Source: [Mycobacterium] zoologicum | GTDB taxonomy: Bacteria > Actinomycetota > Actinomycetes > Mycobacteriales > Mycobacteriaceae | DNA: 64,000 nt | Direction: 5' to 3' | Assembly (NCBI RefSeq): GCF_020172665.1 | Contig: NZ_CP083985.1 | Coordinates: 2,201,857 to 2,265,856 of the forward strand | Position numbers and translations under genes: made by a program | Notes under the pieces: generated by a model | Databases searched by the model: none | Told to the model about the DNA's origin: nothing | The model's input: only the letters and a program-made list of their open reading frames with translations | Shown here: positions 1 to 11,025 of the stretch, piece by piece | Position numbering within the stretch: the stretch's first letter is position 1 | Layout of the letters: each line of letters begins with the position of its first letter

Positions 1-666
1 GTCCAACAGCAGCTCGGAGTCGATCAGCGGACCCAGCTTGTAGCACCACTTGTACAGATCCATGTTCGCGTGCAGGCAACCTGGCTGTTCCCAAGCGATT
101 TGGGTTTCCCGGCTCGGTGTTCCGGCGTTGCGTGGCGTCGCCGCGGGGGTGAAGAACCGGAAGGCGTCGAAGTGCGTGCAGCGCAACGGTGTCGCCTCCA
201 CCACCGCATCGAGTTCGGTCGCGGACATCCGCAGCGGGACGTGGCCGTGGCGGACCTCGTCACCGCGATACAGCATCGCCCACTCGTGCAGACCGAAGCA
301 GTTCAGCTGGGCCGGCCGGCCGGCGGTGGCCCGCAACAGTCCTGCGATGAAGCTCACGGTGTCGGTCCGCTCACGCAGAAAGTCCTCGGTGACCCTGACC
401 TGCCCATCGGCCGCCTCGTAGCCGCGACGGCCGACAAAGTCTCGCACTGCCGTCGCCCCCGACAAGGCCACGCCGAACCCCGGATTCCAATTCCGCAGCT
501 GCCGTGGTCGCAGGCTGTAGTAGCTGAACAGGAACTTCGGCACCGGGTCCCCGGCGGCGATGCGCTGCAGATGCGGGGCGAGGAAGGTCTCCAGGCGCAG
601 CCGGTAGGCGTCGGCCCGGGCCTGCCACTCCCGTGGCTTCAGCGGCGGTTCTGCCAGGTCAGACAC
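1..666 (-). CDS. Conserved mycobacterial protein annotated as 3-methyladenine DNA glycosylase (partial)
   Basis: The GTG start is at 666 and 222 codons are in the window; the C-terminal part lies beyond the left edge. It begins [19 protein letters not shown], and later reads WEQPGCLHANMDLYKW and YKLGPLIDSELLLD. I recall this family being labelled 3-methyladenine DNA glycosylase in mycobacterial genomes, but I see neither a helix-hairpin-helix nor an obvious catalytic motif in the visible part. The name is therefore inherited knowledge rather than something shown by sequence. It overlaps the end of the upstream CNNM-like gene by 8 bp and is probably translated with the guaB1 unit. The reading frame is secure; the biochemical function is not. 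Confidence 0.6.
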   Translation of the reverse strand, partial: MSDLAEPPLKPREWQARADAYRLRLETFLAPHLQRIAAGDPVPKFLFSYYSLRPRQLRNWNPGFGVALSGATAVRDFVGRRGYEAADGQVRVTEDFLRERTDTVSFIAGLLRATAGRPAQLNCFGLHEWAMLYRGDEVRHGHVPLRMSATELDAVVEATPLRCTHFDAFRFFTPAATPRNAGTPSRETQIAWEQPGCLHANMDLYKWCYKLGPLIDSELLLD

Positions 667-1708
667 GGTGTGTCCCGTCGCGGACGGTGCCGACGACGTC
701 CTCGACCAGATCTTCGAGGGCCACCATGGCCACCACCGCGCCGTCGTCACCGAGCGCCAGGGCCAGATGGCTGTTGCTGCGCCGCAACGTCGACAAGGCG
801 TCGGCCAGCGGCAGCGACGCGGGCATCCGGGGCAGCGGACGGACCGCGGCGATGTCGACCACGGAGTCGGGGCCGTCTCCCAGCGCCAGGACGTCCTTGA
901 TGTGCAGATAGCCCACGTAGGCGCCCCGGTCGACGACCGGGAACCGCGAGTAACCGGTTTGCGCGAAGGCCTGTTCGACGGCGGCCACCGTCGGCCCGCG
1001 GCCTACTGCGGCCGCCGGCACCGACCGGATGTCGGCGACCGGTACCGCCACGTCGGCCACCACCCGGGTGCGGATCTGCAGGGCGCGGGTCAAGCGGGTG
1101 TATTCCTCGAGATCCAAGAGCCCCGCCGACACCGACTCGGCGATCATCTCGCTGAGCTCGACGGTGGACACGGTGATCTCCAGCTCGTCTTTGGGCTGCA
1201 CCCGTACCGCGCGCAGCGTGACACCGGCGCACCAGTTGTAGAAGACGATGAACGGCCGGGCAGCCGCCATGTAGACCAGGTACGGCGGAATCAGCAGCAT
1301 CGCCGCGGTCTCCGGGCCCGCCAGGGCGATGTTCTTGGGCACCATCTCGCCGAACAGCACATGCAATGTCACCACGATCGTCAACGCGACGATGAACGCC
1401 ACGGTGTGCAGCAGCGCGTCCGGGATGCCCACCAGCCGGAACACCGGCTCGAGCAGGTCGGCGACGGCCGGCTCACCGATGCGGCCGAGCAGAATCGAGC
1501 ACACTGTGACGCCCAGTTGCGCCCCGGCCAACATTCGCGACAGCTGCTCGCCGGCCCGGATCACCGTGACCGCGCTTTGCCTGCCCTGCTCGGCCAGAAT
1601 CTCCAGCCGGTCCCGTCGCGCGGAGATCAGGGCGAACTCGGCGCCGACGAAGAAGGCATTCGCCGCGATCAGCAGCAGGGTCAACGCGAGGTTGAACAGG
1701 TCAGCCAT
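659..1708 (-). CDS. CNNM/hemolysin-family membrane protein with CBS pair (Rv1841c-like)
   Basis: A 349-residue membrane protein. The N-terminal DUF21/CNNM region has hydrophobic segments starting at [22 protein letters not shown] and includes the FGEMVPKN signature. A CBS domain pair follows in the second half (from about [10 protein letters not shown] to [14 protein letters not shown]). Relatives are Mg2+/divalent-cation efflux or homeostasis proteins of the CorC/CNNM type. It lacks the C-terminal CorC_HlyC domain that its upstream paralogue carries. I chose ATG 1708; a GTG three codons upstream is also open. The start overlaps the stop of the upstream paralogue by 8 bp, so the two are probably coupled and may act as a heteromer. 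Confidence 0.85.
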   Translation of the reverse strand: MADLFNLALTLLLIAANAFFVGAEFALISARRDRLEILAEQGRQSAVTVIRAGEQLSRMLAGAQLGVTVCSILLGRIGEPAVADLLEPVFRLVGIPDALLHTVAFIVALTIVVTLHVLFGEMVPKNIALAGPETAAMLLIPPYLVYMAAARPFIVFYNWCAGVTLRAVRVQPKDELEITVSTVELSEMIAESVSAGLLDLEEYTRLTRALQIRTRVVADVAVPVADIRSVPAAAVGRGPTVAAVEQAFAQTGYSRFPVVDRGAYVGYLHIKDVLALGDGPDSVVDIAAVRPLPRMPASLPLADALSTLRRSNSHLALALGDDGAVVAMVALEDLVEDVVGTVRDGTHRV

Positions 1709-3047
1709 CGCCCGCACCCAGTTGGGTGAGCACCAGCATGTCGATGCGCCGGCCGTCCATCCGCACCACCCGGGCCAGCCAGCGCGGCGGGTGCGCGGAG
1801 CGCTCGTCGGGCTCGAAGGCGGTCAGTTCGACGGTTTCCCCAGCTTCCGGAATGTGGCCGAGCTCCTGGAGGAGCAGCCCGCCGATGGTCTCGTAAGAGC
1901 CTTCCGGAGCGCGGTAGCCGGTGGCCTTGGCCACCTCGTCGATGCGCAGCAGACCCGACACCTGCCAGCCGCCGCCGGCGGCGACCACGTCCGGCGCGGC
2001 GTCGTCGTGCTCGTCGCGGACGTCGCCGACGATCTCCTCGATCAGATCCTCCATCGTGACCATGCCGGCGGTGCCGCCGTACTCGTCGACGACCAGGGCC
2101 GCCTGAAGGCCATTGGTCCGAATCTCTTCCATCACCGCGTCGCCGTCCAGCGTCGACGGCACCACCGCCACCGGTTCGGCGACGGTGGTGACCGGGGTGG
2201 TCGCCCGATCCGCGACCGCCACGGTGAAAACCTGCTTGACGTGGGCGATGCCGACGGTGGCGTCGAGGTCGCCGTCGACCACCGGGAACCGGGAGAACCC
2301 GGTGTCGATGGCTGCTGCGGCCAGGTCGGCGACCGTGTCGCCGGCCTGCAGGCTGACGATCTTGGAGCGCGGCGTCATCAGCTCCTCGGCGGTCAGGGCG
2401 CCGAACCGCAGCGACCCTTCGACCACCGCGGCGGTGCTCGGATCGAGCGCGCCGCTGCGCGCCGAATTGCGTACCAGCGACGCCAGCTCCCGCGGGGAGC
2501 GAGCCGAGGCCAGCCGGTCGGCGGGCTCGATGCCCAGACGCTTCAGGATCAGGTTCGCGGTCCCGTTGGTCAGCCTGATCGCGACCGTGAACAGCCGGGA
2601 GAACATCAGCTGCGGCCCGGCCGCCGCCCGAGCGGTTGGCAGCGGGCGCGCCACGGCCAGGTTCTTAGGCACCAGCTCGCCGAAGACCATGGACAGCGAG
2701 GTGGCGATCACCAGCGCCAGCAACAACGCCACGCCGGCGGCGGTTCGCTCGCCGAGCCCGACCGCCTCCAGGGCGGGACGCAGCCACCGGGCCAGCACCG
2801 GCTCGGCCAGATAGCCCGTGGCCAGCGTGGTGATGGAGATGCCCAACTGCGCGCCGGACAACTGAAACGACAGGGTCCGGTGCGCCCGTTGGATGTAGAC
2901 GTCGCGGCGCCCACCGCGGCGGGCGTTGGCCTCGACCGCGCTGCGCTCCAGGGTGGTCAGCGAGAACTCGGCGGCGACGAACACCGCGGTGCCCAGTGTG
3001 AGCACCACGAACGCCAGCAGGGTGGCGACAGTGAGGGTCAGGCTCAT
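1701..3047 (-). CDS. CNNM/CorC-family membrane protein with CBS pair and CorC_HlyC domain (Rv1842c-like)
   Basis: A 448-residue protein. It has an N-terminal DUF21/CNNM transmembrane region ([18 protein letters not shown], then FGELVPKN), a CBS pair with the motif [20 protein letters not shown], and a C-terminal CorC_HlyC transporter-associated domain ending near [19 protein letters not shown]. Family members contribute to Mg2+/Co2+ handling. The gene lies 24 bp downstream of guaB1 and overlaps the shorter paralogue after it, giving a tandem pair in one leftward unit. ATG 3047 is the natural start because the first transmembrane helix begins immediately after it. Confidence 0.88.
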   Translation of the reverse strand: MSLTLTVATLLAFVVLTLGTAVFVAAEFSLTTLERSAVEANARRGGRRDVYIQRAHRTLSFQLSGAQLGISITTLATGYLAEPVLARWLRPALEAVGLGERTAAGVALLLALVIATSLSMVFGELVPKNLAVARPLPTARAAAGPQLMFSRLFTVAIRLTNGTANLILKRLGIEPADRLASARSPRELASLVRNSARSGALDPSTAAVVEGSLRFGALTAEELMTPRSKIVSLQAGDTVADLAAAAIDTGFSRFPVVDGDLDATVGIAHVKQVFTVAVADRATTPVTTVAEPVAVVPSTLDGDAVMEEIRTNGLQAALVVDEYGGTAGMVTMEDLIEEIVGDVRDEHDDAAPDVVAAGGGWQVSGLLRIDEVAKATGYRAPEGSYETIGGLLLQELGHIPEAGETVELTAFEPDERSAHPPRWLARVVRMDGRRIDMLVLTQLGAGDG

Positions 3048-3071
3048 CGGATGCTCATTGCCGCGCGTGTC

Positions 3072-4589
<1,518 letters not shown>

Positions 4590-4639
4590 TCACAGCCATA
4601 TCGTCCGGTAAGCTCATACCGTCGTTCAGGGGAGCACAG

Positions 4640-4798
4640 ATGATGGTTAGCTGCGGCCGATCGAGTGAGATCCTCCAGGCCCGCGTCACGGCTCCCGGTA
4701 TCGCGCGAACCGAGCTGATCGCCGGATGGCGATGCTACGAACTCGAAGGTTATCTGCAGCGTAAGTTGCACCGACCCTGGCGTCAGCGCGGCTCGTAG
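4640..4798 (+). CDS. Small hypothetical protein (52 aa)
   Basis: A short frame starting ATG ATG, preceded by a good purine-rich site (AGGGGAG at about 4628-4634) with normal spacing. The product is basic and contains WRCYELEGYLQRKLH near its C-terminus. It lies in the divergent gap between guaB1 and the histidine-phosphatase genes. No family is recognised. The ribosome-binding site and position support a real gene, but at this length chance cannot be excluded. Confidence 0.4.
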   Translation: MMVSCGRSSEILQARVTAPGIARTELIAGWRCYELEGYLQRKLHRPWRQRGS

Positions 4799-5065
4799 TC
4801 AACCTGCATGAATTGCCTTTTCCCTTAACGGAATTCGGATGGTTATGGGACTGTCGTCCGGATTTGCGCCACCTCGGGAGTCCCGACCGGATCGTCGGCA
4901 GCGGACGGGGTCCGGCGCGTCGGCGGGTGGCGTCTCATCCCTCGCGGGATCGATGCGGCCCGCTGTTGCGTCGCAGCCAGCCGGTTAACTGACCACGCTT
5001 CGTCGGCGCAACCAAAAACTTACAGATCACTGAGTGACGAACGCTCCGCCAGAGAGGTTTGCACC
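4799..5065 (+). promoter_or_regulatory. Non-coding gap, probable promoter of the histidine-phosphatase unit
   Basis: 267 bp without a convincing gene. The last part (about 5015-5065) is less GC-rich than its surroundings and ends with the ribosome-binding site AGAGAGG, 8 nt before the ATG at 5066. No operator was recognised. Confidence 0.35.
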
Positions 5066-6127
5066 ATGCAGCTACGCCAGATCATGTCGGTCACCGTCGG
5101 CGCCGCGCTGGCCGGCGGTATCGCCGCCGTCCCCGTTCCGACCGCTTCGGCCACATCGGCCACCCACGTCGGCGATATCGCGCTCACGGCGCAGGACGTC
5201 GTCATCGACTTCGTCCGGCACGCAGAAATGATCTCGCCGTACGAAAACATGCTCACCCCCTCCCCGGATCATCCCGGGGCTCCGCTCAGTGACCTCGGCC
5301 AGCAACAGGCGCACACCGTCGGCAACCAACTCTTCGACGCACTCGGCCCGGTTGCCGGCCTCTTCTCCGGGGAGGGTGTGCGGGTTACCGAGACCGCCGC
5401 GCCGTTCGCCGGCCTGGAGGGCATGACGCCGCAGATATTGCCCCAGCTCAACGAGGTCGACAGTGGCATCTACGCGCTCGACCCGATCGAAAGTCTCGGC
5501 GGCCGCATGGCCTTCATGACCGTCGCCGCGTGGGCGCTGGGGGCACCACTGGGATTGGCGCTGGTGCAGGGTCCGGGCTCGCACGACATCAACGGGGTGG
5601 TTCTCGACGAACGGTTCACCGACGGTGTTCAGACGATGTACGACCACGCGCTGGACAGCGGGGTGGTCAGCGACAACGGTCAGCTCACCGATGTGGCGTT
5701 CAGCAGCACGGCGTCAATTTTCGCCTGGGTGATGCAGAACGTCAAAAACCCCGATCTGCCCTTCTTCCTGAACCTCATCACCGAAGCGCGCAGTGTCCCG
5801 AACGGGGAGACGAGCATTTTCCTGCCCAACACCGCCGTCGTCGAAGTCAAGGGCAACCCCACCGACGGGTGGACGCTGGTCAGTTGGGACGGGCACGAGA
5901 TCCCCGCCGATCCGGATCTGCTGACCGCGCTGTTCGTCGACGTGCGGGACGTGATGCTGCCGGCGCAAGCGGCGCTCTGGAACACCTGGGAGGCCGTCCT
6001 CGACGGCGATCAGACGAACATCATGAACGTGATTCAGGCCGGCTTCGAACAGTTCAGCTCGTCGCTGGCCGCGTTCCCCGGCGCGGTCTTCAGTGACATC
6101 GCCGACGCCCTCGGAAATCTCGGATAG
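5066..6127 (+). CDS. Secreted histidine-phosphatase-fold protein 1
   Basis: 353 residues with an N-terminal signal peptide (hydrophobic residues 7-24, likely cleavage near TASATSA). The histidine-phosphatase core starts DFVRHAE (R51, H52), where the family triad is usually RHG, and continues with LSDLGQQQA at about 74-82 and R106 in the FSGEGVR segment. Where the second catalytic His of this superfamily is expected, the sequence reads VAFSST (210-215), so that His appears to be missing. It may be a non-canonical phosphatase or a binding protein. A second, similar gene follows after 12 bp. It presumably acts outside the cytoplasmic membrane. Confidence 0.8.
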   Translation: MQLRQIMSVTVGAALAGGIAAVPVPTASATSATHVGDIALTAQDVVIDFVRHAEMISPYENMLTPSPDHPGAPLSDLGQQQAHTVGNQLFDALGPVAGLFSGEGVRVTETAAPFAGLEGMTPQILPQLNEVDSGIYALDPIESLGGRMAFMTVAAWALGAPLGLALVQGPGSHDINGVVLDERFTDGVQTMYDHALDSGVVSDNGQLTDVAFSSTASIFAWVMQNVKNPDLPFFLNLITEARSVPNGETSIFLPNTAVVEVKGNPTDGWTLVSWDGHEIPADPDLLTALFVDVRDVMLPAQAALWNTWEAVLDGDQTNIMNVIQAGFEQFSSSLAAFPGAVFSDIADALGNLG

Positions 6128-6139
6128 GAGCTGGTCGCC

Positions 6140-7243
6140 ATGAAGACGAACTCGACCTGGCCGGTGGCCGCAGGCATCGTCCTCGTCGGCGCCGGTGTCA
6201 TCGGCACCCCGGCGCCCGCGCACGCCGACGTGGCGGTTCGCGATGCGATCCTGACCAGCGGCGAAGCTCAAGACATCGTGATCGACATCGTGCGGCACGG
6301 CCAGCGGATGCCGCCGTTCAACGACGTGATCACCCCGTCGCCGGACCATCCGGGGCCGCCGCTGAGTGACCTGGGCGTGCAACAGGCGCACGACATCGGG
6401 CAGAAGCTGTTCGACGAGCTCGGTCCGGTCTCGGGGATCTTCTCCGGCGAGGCGATCCGTGACATCGACACCGCCACGCCGTTCGCCGAGCTGGAGAACA
6501 TGACGCCGCAGATCCTGTCCGGCCTCAACGAGATCGACAGCGGCATCTACGCCGGGCAGCCGATCGCCAGTCTGTCGGGCTTTCTCTACCAGTTCACGCC
6601 GATGCTGTGGACCCTGTTCGGATTGGTGCTGGTGCCGATCCCGGGCTCGGTCGAGGATCCCAACGGCGTGGTGATGAACCAGAACTTCACCGAAGCGGTC
6701 AACACGATGTACACCGCCGCGATGGCCAACCCGGTCGTCAGCGACAACGGCGACATCACCGCCGTGGCGTTCAACAACGAAGCCGACATCGCGGCCTGGG
6801 TGGCGCTGAACGTCAAGAATCCCGACATCTCACTGCTGCTGCCGCTGACGCTGCAGACGATGTTCGCCAACGACGACGGATCTCCGCTGTTGCCCAACAC
6901 CGGCGTCGTGCAGATCGAGGGCAACCCCACCGACGGCTGGACCCTGGTCAGTTGGAACGGCGTCGCCGTCCCGGAAGATCCCGGACTGCTGACGAAGCTG
7001 ATCATGGACGTGCGTGACCTGATCACCACGCCGCAGGTCGCCGGCTGGAACCTCTACCAGGCGCTGCTCGGCGGCGATCCGACCGCGATCGACGATGCGC
7101 TGCAGACCGGCCTGCAAGACATCGCCTCGACGTTCCTGGGCTTCCCGCAGGCGGTGTTCACCGACATCACCGACGCATTGTCCAACCTCGGTGCCGGCGA
7201 CGAGACCGGCTCGGCCCTGGGTGATCTGCTGGCCTGGATATGA
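6140..7243 (+). CDS. Secreted histidine-phosphatase-fold protein 2
   Basis: 367 residues with a signal peptide ending around PAPAHAD (residues 24-30). The core has the canonical triad VRHGQ (R52, H53, G54), LSDLGVQQAHD, and FSGEAIRD. As in its upstream neighbour, the expected second catalytic His is replaced (VAFNNEAD). The two proteins share long colinear blocks such as PSPDHPG.PLSDLG, VKNPD and GNPTDGWTLVSW, so they arose by tandem duplication. The stop overlaps the start of the following hydrolase by 4 bp (ATGA), implying co-translation. Confidence 0.82.
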   Translation: MKTNSTWPVAAGIVLVGAGVIGTPAPAHADVAVRDAILTSGEAQDIVIDIVRHGQRMPPFNDVITPSPDHPGPPLSDLGVQQAHDIGQKLFDELGPVSGIFSGEAIRDIDTATPFAELENMTPQILSGLNEIDSGIYAGQPIASLSGFLYQFTPMLWTLFGLVLVPIPGSVEDPNGVVMNQNFTEAVNTMYTAAMANPVVSDNGDITAVAFNNEADIAAWVALNVKNPDISLLLPLTLQTMFANDDGSPLLPNTGVVQIEGNPTDGWTLVSWNGVAVPEDPGLLTKLIMDVRDLITTPQVAGWNLYQALLGGDPTAIDDALQTGLQDIASTFLGFPQAVFTDITDALSNLGAGDETGSALGDLLAWI

Positions 7244-8112
7244 CGGTAGACCTGCCGCCCAGTGTGCGTGACTGGCGCGACCGTGGCCGGTGGATTTCAA
7301 CCACCGCGGGCCGGGTGTTCGTTCGGTCGAGTGCCGGCGACGGGCCGAGGATCGTTCTACTGCACGGGTTTCCGTCGTGTTCCTACGACTTCCGGTCGGT
7401 GGTGTCGCGGCTGGCCGGTCGGTCCTGGCTGACGATGGACTTTCTCGGCTTCGGCCTGTCCGACAAGCCGCGGCCGCATCGCTACAGCCTGTTGGAGCAG
7501 GCGGATCTGGTGCAGGAAGTGGTGGCCTCGACAGGCGCGGGCCCGGTGGTGCTGGCCGCCCACGACATGGGCACCTCGGTGACCACCGAGCTGCTGGCCC
7601 GCGACATCGACGGCACGCTGCCGTTCGATCTGCGCAGCGCCGTGCTGTCCAACGGCAGTGTGATCCTGGAGCGGGCCAGCCTGCGGCCCATTCAGAAGGT
7701 GCTGCGCAGTCCGCTCGGCCCGGTGGCGGCCCGGTTGACGAACCGGAGCAGTTTCGAGCGCAGCTTCGGCCGGTTGTTCAGTCCGCAGCATCCGCTGTCG
7801 CGGGAGGAGGCGGCCGCCCAATGGGCGTTGCTGACCAACAACGGCGGCCATCGGATCGCGCATCTGCTCTCGGCCTACCTCGACGAGCGGGTGCGCTACG
7901 CCGGCCGCTGGCATGGCGCGGTGCGCGACTGGCCCAAACCGCTGGGCTTCGTATGGGGCCTGGGCGATCCGGTGGCCACCACCAACGTGCTCGACGGTCT
8001 GCGGGAGCTGCGCCCGGCCGCCGACGTCGTCGAACTGCCCGGGCTAGGGCACTATCCGCAGGTGGAGGATCCACAGGCCTTCACCGAGGCGGTGCGCAGC
8101 CTGTTGGTCTAG
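7240..8112 (+). CDS. Alpha/beta hydrolase of the haloalkane dehalogenase/epoxide hydrolase type
   Basis: 290 residues. The oxyanion segment is LLHGFPSCSYDF; the nucleophile elbow reads AAHDMGTS, so the nucleophile is probably Asp, as in haloalkane dehalogenases and epoxide hydrolases rather than Ser esterases. The catalytic His is in GLGHYPQVEDP near the C-terminus. The substrate is unknown. The start overlaps the preceding gene's stop, and the 3' end overlaps the convergent gnd1 by 4 bp. It has no signal peptide, unlike the two secreted proteins it is coupled to. Confidence 0.85.
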   Translation: MTVDLPPSVRDWRDRGRWISTTAGRVFVRSSAGDGPRIVLLHGFPSCSYDFRSVVSRLAGRSWLTMDFLGFGLSDKPRPHRYSLLEQADLVQEVVASTGAGPVVLAAHDMGTSVTTELLARDIDGTLPFDLRSAVLSNGSVILERASLRPIQKVLRSPLGPVAARLTNRSSFERSFGRLFSPQHPLSREEAAAQWALLTNNGGHRIAHLLSAYLDERVRYAGRWHGAVRDWPKPLGFVWGLGDPVATTNVLDGLRELRPAADVVELPGLGHYPQVEDPQAFTEAVRSLLV

Positions 8113-9557
8113 ACGGGGACTTCGCTGCGGTCCGCGCTCCACAGCGTGTGGAACTTGCCGGGTGTGTCCACCCGCCCGTAGCTGTGGGCGCCGAAGAAGT
8201 CGCGCTGGGCCTGGGTCAGGGCCGCCGGGAGTCGTTCGGTGCGCAGACCGTCGTAGTAGGCCAGCGCCGAGGAGAAGCCAGGAGCGGGGATGCCCAGGCC
8301 GACCGCGGTCATCACCACTCGCCGCCAGGAGTCGATGGCCGCCTCCACCGCGCTGCGGAAATACGGCGCGGCCAGCAGACTGACCAGATCGGGGGAGGTG
8401 TCGAAGGCCTCTTTGATGCGGTTGAGGAACTTCGCACGGATGATGCAGCCACCACGCCAGATGGTCGCCAGGTCACCGGGGGTGACGTTCCAGCCGTATT
8501 CGGCACTGCCGGCCTGGATCTGGTTGAAACCCTGTGCGTAGGCGACGATCTTGGAGGCATACAGCGCCTGACGGACATCCTCGGTGAACCGGGCCGCGTC
8601 GTCGGGCCGCGCGCCCAGAACTCCGGCGGCCAGACCGGCCGCGGCGCGGCGCTGGGGCACCGAGCCCGACAGTGCGCGGGCGAACACCGCCTCGGCGATG
8701 CCGGTGACCGGAACACCAAGGTCCAGTGCGGATTTGACCGTCCAGCGTCCCGTGCCCTTCTGTTCCGCCTCGTCGACGATCACATCCACCAGCGGCTTGC
8801 CGGTCTTGGCGTCGACCTGGCGCAGCACCTCGGCGGTGATCTCGACCAGGTAGGAGTCCAGCTCACCGGTGTTCCACTGGGTGAACACCTCGGCGATCTG
8901 CGGGGCGGCGAGCCCGACCGCGTCGCGCAGCAGCTGGTAGGCCTCGCCGATCAGCTGCATGTCGGAGTATTCGATGCCGTTGTGCACCATCTTCACGAAG
9001 TGCCCGGCGCCGTCTGGGCCGATGTGGGTGCAGCACGGCACCCCGTCGACGTGGGCGGAGATCTCTTCGAGCAGCGGGCCCAGCGACTCGTAGGACTTCT
9101 TCGGGCCACCCGGCATGATCGACGGCCCGTTGAGCGCGCCCTCCTCGCCACCGGAGATGCCGGCGCCTACGAAATGCAGCCCGCGGGCGGCCATCGCCTT
9201 CTCTCGACGGATGGTATCGGTGTAGAGCGCGTTGCCGCCGTCGATGATGATGTCGCCGGGCTCCATCGCGTCGGCCAGGTCGTTGATGACGGCGTCGGTG
9301 GCCGCGCCGGCCTGCACCATGATCAGCACTCGGCGTGGCTTCTCAAGTGCGGCAAGGAATTCCGGGATCGACTCGGTGCGTACGAACGACCCTTCGGAGC
9401 CGTACGCGCTCAGCAGTGCGTCGGTTTTGGCGATCGAGCGGTTGTGCAGTGCCACGGTGTAGCCGTGCCGGGCGAAGTTGCGCGCGATGTTGGACCCCAT
9501 CACGGCCAGACCGGTCACGCCGATCTGGGCGGTGCCGACAACTTCCGACGCGCTCAT
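8109..9557 (-). CDS. gnd1: 6-phosphogluconate dehydrogenase, NADP-type, long form
   Basis: 482 residues, the usual length of the long decarboxylating 6PGDH (pentose phosphate pathway: 6-phosphogluconate to ribulose 5-phosphate plus CO2 and NADPH). The nucleotide-binding start is IGVTGLAVMGSNIARNFA; the substrate loop GAGISGGEEGALNGPSIMPGG and HFVKMVHNGIEY are present. ATG 9557 is preceded by GAAAGG. The frame continues upstream to 9815 but that part has no family similarity. A second, shorter and non-homologous-length 6PGDH (39319-40341) occurs in the same window. Confidence 0.93.
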   Translation of the reverse strand: MSASEVVGTAQIGVTGLAVMGSNIARNFARHGYTVALHNRSIAKTDALLSAYGSEGSFVRTESIPEFLAALEKPRRVLIMVQAGAATDAVINDLADAMEPGDIIIDGGNALYTDTIRREKAMAARGLHFVGAGISGGEEGALNGPSIMPGGPKKSYESLGPLLEEISAHVDGVPCCTHIGPDGAGHFVKMVHNGIEYSDMQLIGEAYQLLRDAVGLAAPQIAEVFTQWNTGELDSYLVEITAEVLRQVDAKTGKPLVDVIVDEAEQKGTGRWTVKSALDLGVPVTGIAEAVFARALSGSVPQRRAAAGLAAGVLGARPDDAARFTEDVRQALYASKIVAYAQGFNQIQAGSAEYGWNVTPGDLATIWRGGCIIRAKFLNRIKEAFDTSPDLVSLLAAPYFRSAVEAAIDSWRRVVMTAVGLGIPAPGFSSALAYYDGLRTERLPAALTQAQRDFFGAHSYGRVDTPGKFHTLWSADRSEVPV

Positions 9558-9610
9558 ACATTCGCCTTTCAGTAGGTAGATCGGTTGCGCGGCACGCCGG
9601 GCGGCGTGGG

Positions 9611-10549
9611 TTACCCCGCGAAAAGTCGATGTAGTTCGGTCAGCCACGGTACCGCCAGCGCGATAGTGGGGACCGTGAGCACCCCGGCGGCGGCGGCGTA
9701 GGCGGCGGCGGCCACCGCGCGACTGTTGCCCCCGCCGGACAGACGCTGCACCCGCAGCACCGTGTTGGGGCCGCCGGCGGCCAACGCACCGACGGGGGTG
9801 GTGGCCGATGCGCACGTCACCAGGGCACGGGCCAGGGGAGGAGCGCCAGCGATCCGCACGGCGGCGTCATCGGCCAGCAGCTCGACCAGCAGCCGAACCG
9901 CATCCAGGGCGTTGCGGCTGCGCACGAACCGCGGAAACGCGGTGTGCACCGCGGTGAACGCCTCGAGCACCAGATCGTGGCGGGCACGCAGGTGGGCCCG
10001 CTCATGGCCGAGCAGCGCCGCCAGCTCGGCGTCGCCCAGTGCCTGCAGAGCCCCCGAACTCAACACCACCCGGCTGCGCACGCCGGGCAGGCAGTAGGCC
10101 AGCGGCTCCATCACCTGCAGAACCCGTAGGCCGCCGGTCCGCACCGTCGAGACCGCGTCGGCGATGCTGACCAGGTCGACGAGCATCCGGTGGCGGGCCC
10201 TCCGCTGTCGGGTGCCCACGGCGACCTGCAGCACCGCCACCGTGAGACGCAGACCGAGCAGCAGGGTCAGCGCCGAGACCGCGGTGTAGAAGCTCCACAG
10301 CGGCCAGCCCAGGCGGTCGATGGAGCCGAGGATGGTGGTGGTGGGCCGCCCGTCCGGGCCCGGCACCAGCAGGCGGCTGGCGGTCGCGACTCCGGCGCTG
10401 AATGCCGACAGCACGGCGGCTATCGCAATGGCCTGCCAGAGCACCACCGCGGCCCGCGGAGCACGCAACGGCCAGTCTGCGCGCGCCAGCAGGGCCGGCA
10501 CCGGCCCTACGAGCAGCAGAGCGAGGATGGTGAAGGCCAGCGCGGACAC
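9611..10549 (-). CDS. blaR: M56-family (BlaR1/MecR1-like) membrane metalloprotease (Rv1845c-like)
   Basis: 312 residues beginning with a GTG start. Hydrophobic helices occur at about 2-22, 36-58 and 86-112, followed by the zinc protease motif HERAH at 182-186, and a C-terminal hydrophobic helix. In BlaR/BlaI systems the protease inactivates the BlaI repressor after an envelope signal. There is no C-terminal penicillin-binding sensor domain, as in the mycobacterial homologue. It follows blaI by 14 bp and is almost certainly co-transcribed with it from the operator at 11026-11042. Confidence 0.88.
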   Translation of the reverse strand: MSALAFTILALLLVGPVPALLARADWPLRAPRAAVVLWQAIAIAAVLSAFSAGVATASRLLVPGPDGRPTTTILGSIDRLGWPLWSFYTAVSALTLLLGLRLTVAVLQVAVGTRQRRARHRMLVDLVSIADAVSTVRTGGLRVLQVMEPLAYCLPGVRSRVVLSSGALQALGDAELAALLGHERAHLRARHDLVLEAFTAVHTAFPRFVRSRNALDAVRLLVELLADDAAVRIAGAPPLARALVTCASATTPVGALAAGGPNTVLRVQRLSGGGNSRAVAAAAYAAAAGVLTVPTIALAVPWLTELHRLFAG

Positions 10550-10563
10550 GCGGCAAGTCTCCC

Positions 10564-10980
10564 TCAGGACGTGCGTCGACTGCCAATCGAGACATCGACG
10601 CGGTGTTTGGCTTCCAGTTCGTCGAGCGCGCGGCGCAGTGCCTCGGCCTCATCCAGGCCGACACGTTCGACGAAGTGCACCAGAGCGGCCCTGCGGTCAC
10701 CGGAGTCGGCGGCCTGATCCAAGGCCTCGACCATCAGCCCGGCGACCAGCTCGTCGCGGCCGCGGACCGGTGCGTAGCGGTGCGCACGGTCATCCCGGAT
10801 CTGCGATACCAGGTTCTTCTTGGCCAGCCGCTGCAGGACAGTCATCACCGTGGTGTAGGCCAGGTCGCGCCGCGCCGACAGCGCTTCGTGGACCTGACGC
10901 ACGGTCTGGGATTCCGGGGCGGACCACAGATGGTCCATCACCGCCCGCTCCAAATCCCCTAGGTGGGTCTGCTTGGACAT
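10564..10980 (-). CDS. blaI: BlaI/MecI-family transcriptional repressor
   Basis: 138 residues, the family length. The N-terminal winged helix contains LGDLERAVMDHLW, TVRQVHEAL and AYTTVMTVLQRLAKKNLV; the C-terminal part is the dimerisation/cleavage region (AALVHFVERVGLDEAEALRRAL). The M. tuberculosis counterpart (Rv1846c) represses blaC, its own operon and respiratory-chain genes. ATG 10980 gives the expected MSKQTHLGDLERAVM start. A matching operator lies 46 bp upstream. Confidence 0.93.
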   Translation of the reverse strand: MSKQTHLGDLERAVMDHLWSAPESQTVRQVHEALSARRDLAYTTVMTVLQRLAKKNLVSQIRDDRAHRYAPVRGRDELVAGLMVEALDQAADSGDRRAALVHFVERVGLDEAEALRRALDELEAKHRVDVSIGSRRTS

Positions 10981-11025
10981 GTCCTGATCAACTCCCCTGG
11001 GCAATGCCGCAAGCCTACTCCCAAT

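Noticed and set aside
7290..9575. Long open frame (about 760 codons) over the hydrolase and gnd1.
   Set aside because: It is out of frame with the hydrolase and antisense to gnd1; the product is Arg/Gly-rich shadow sequence.
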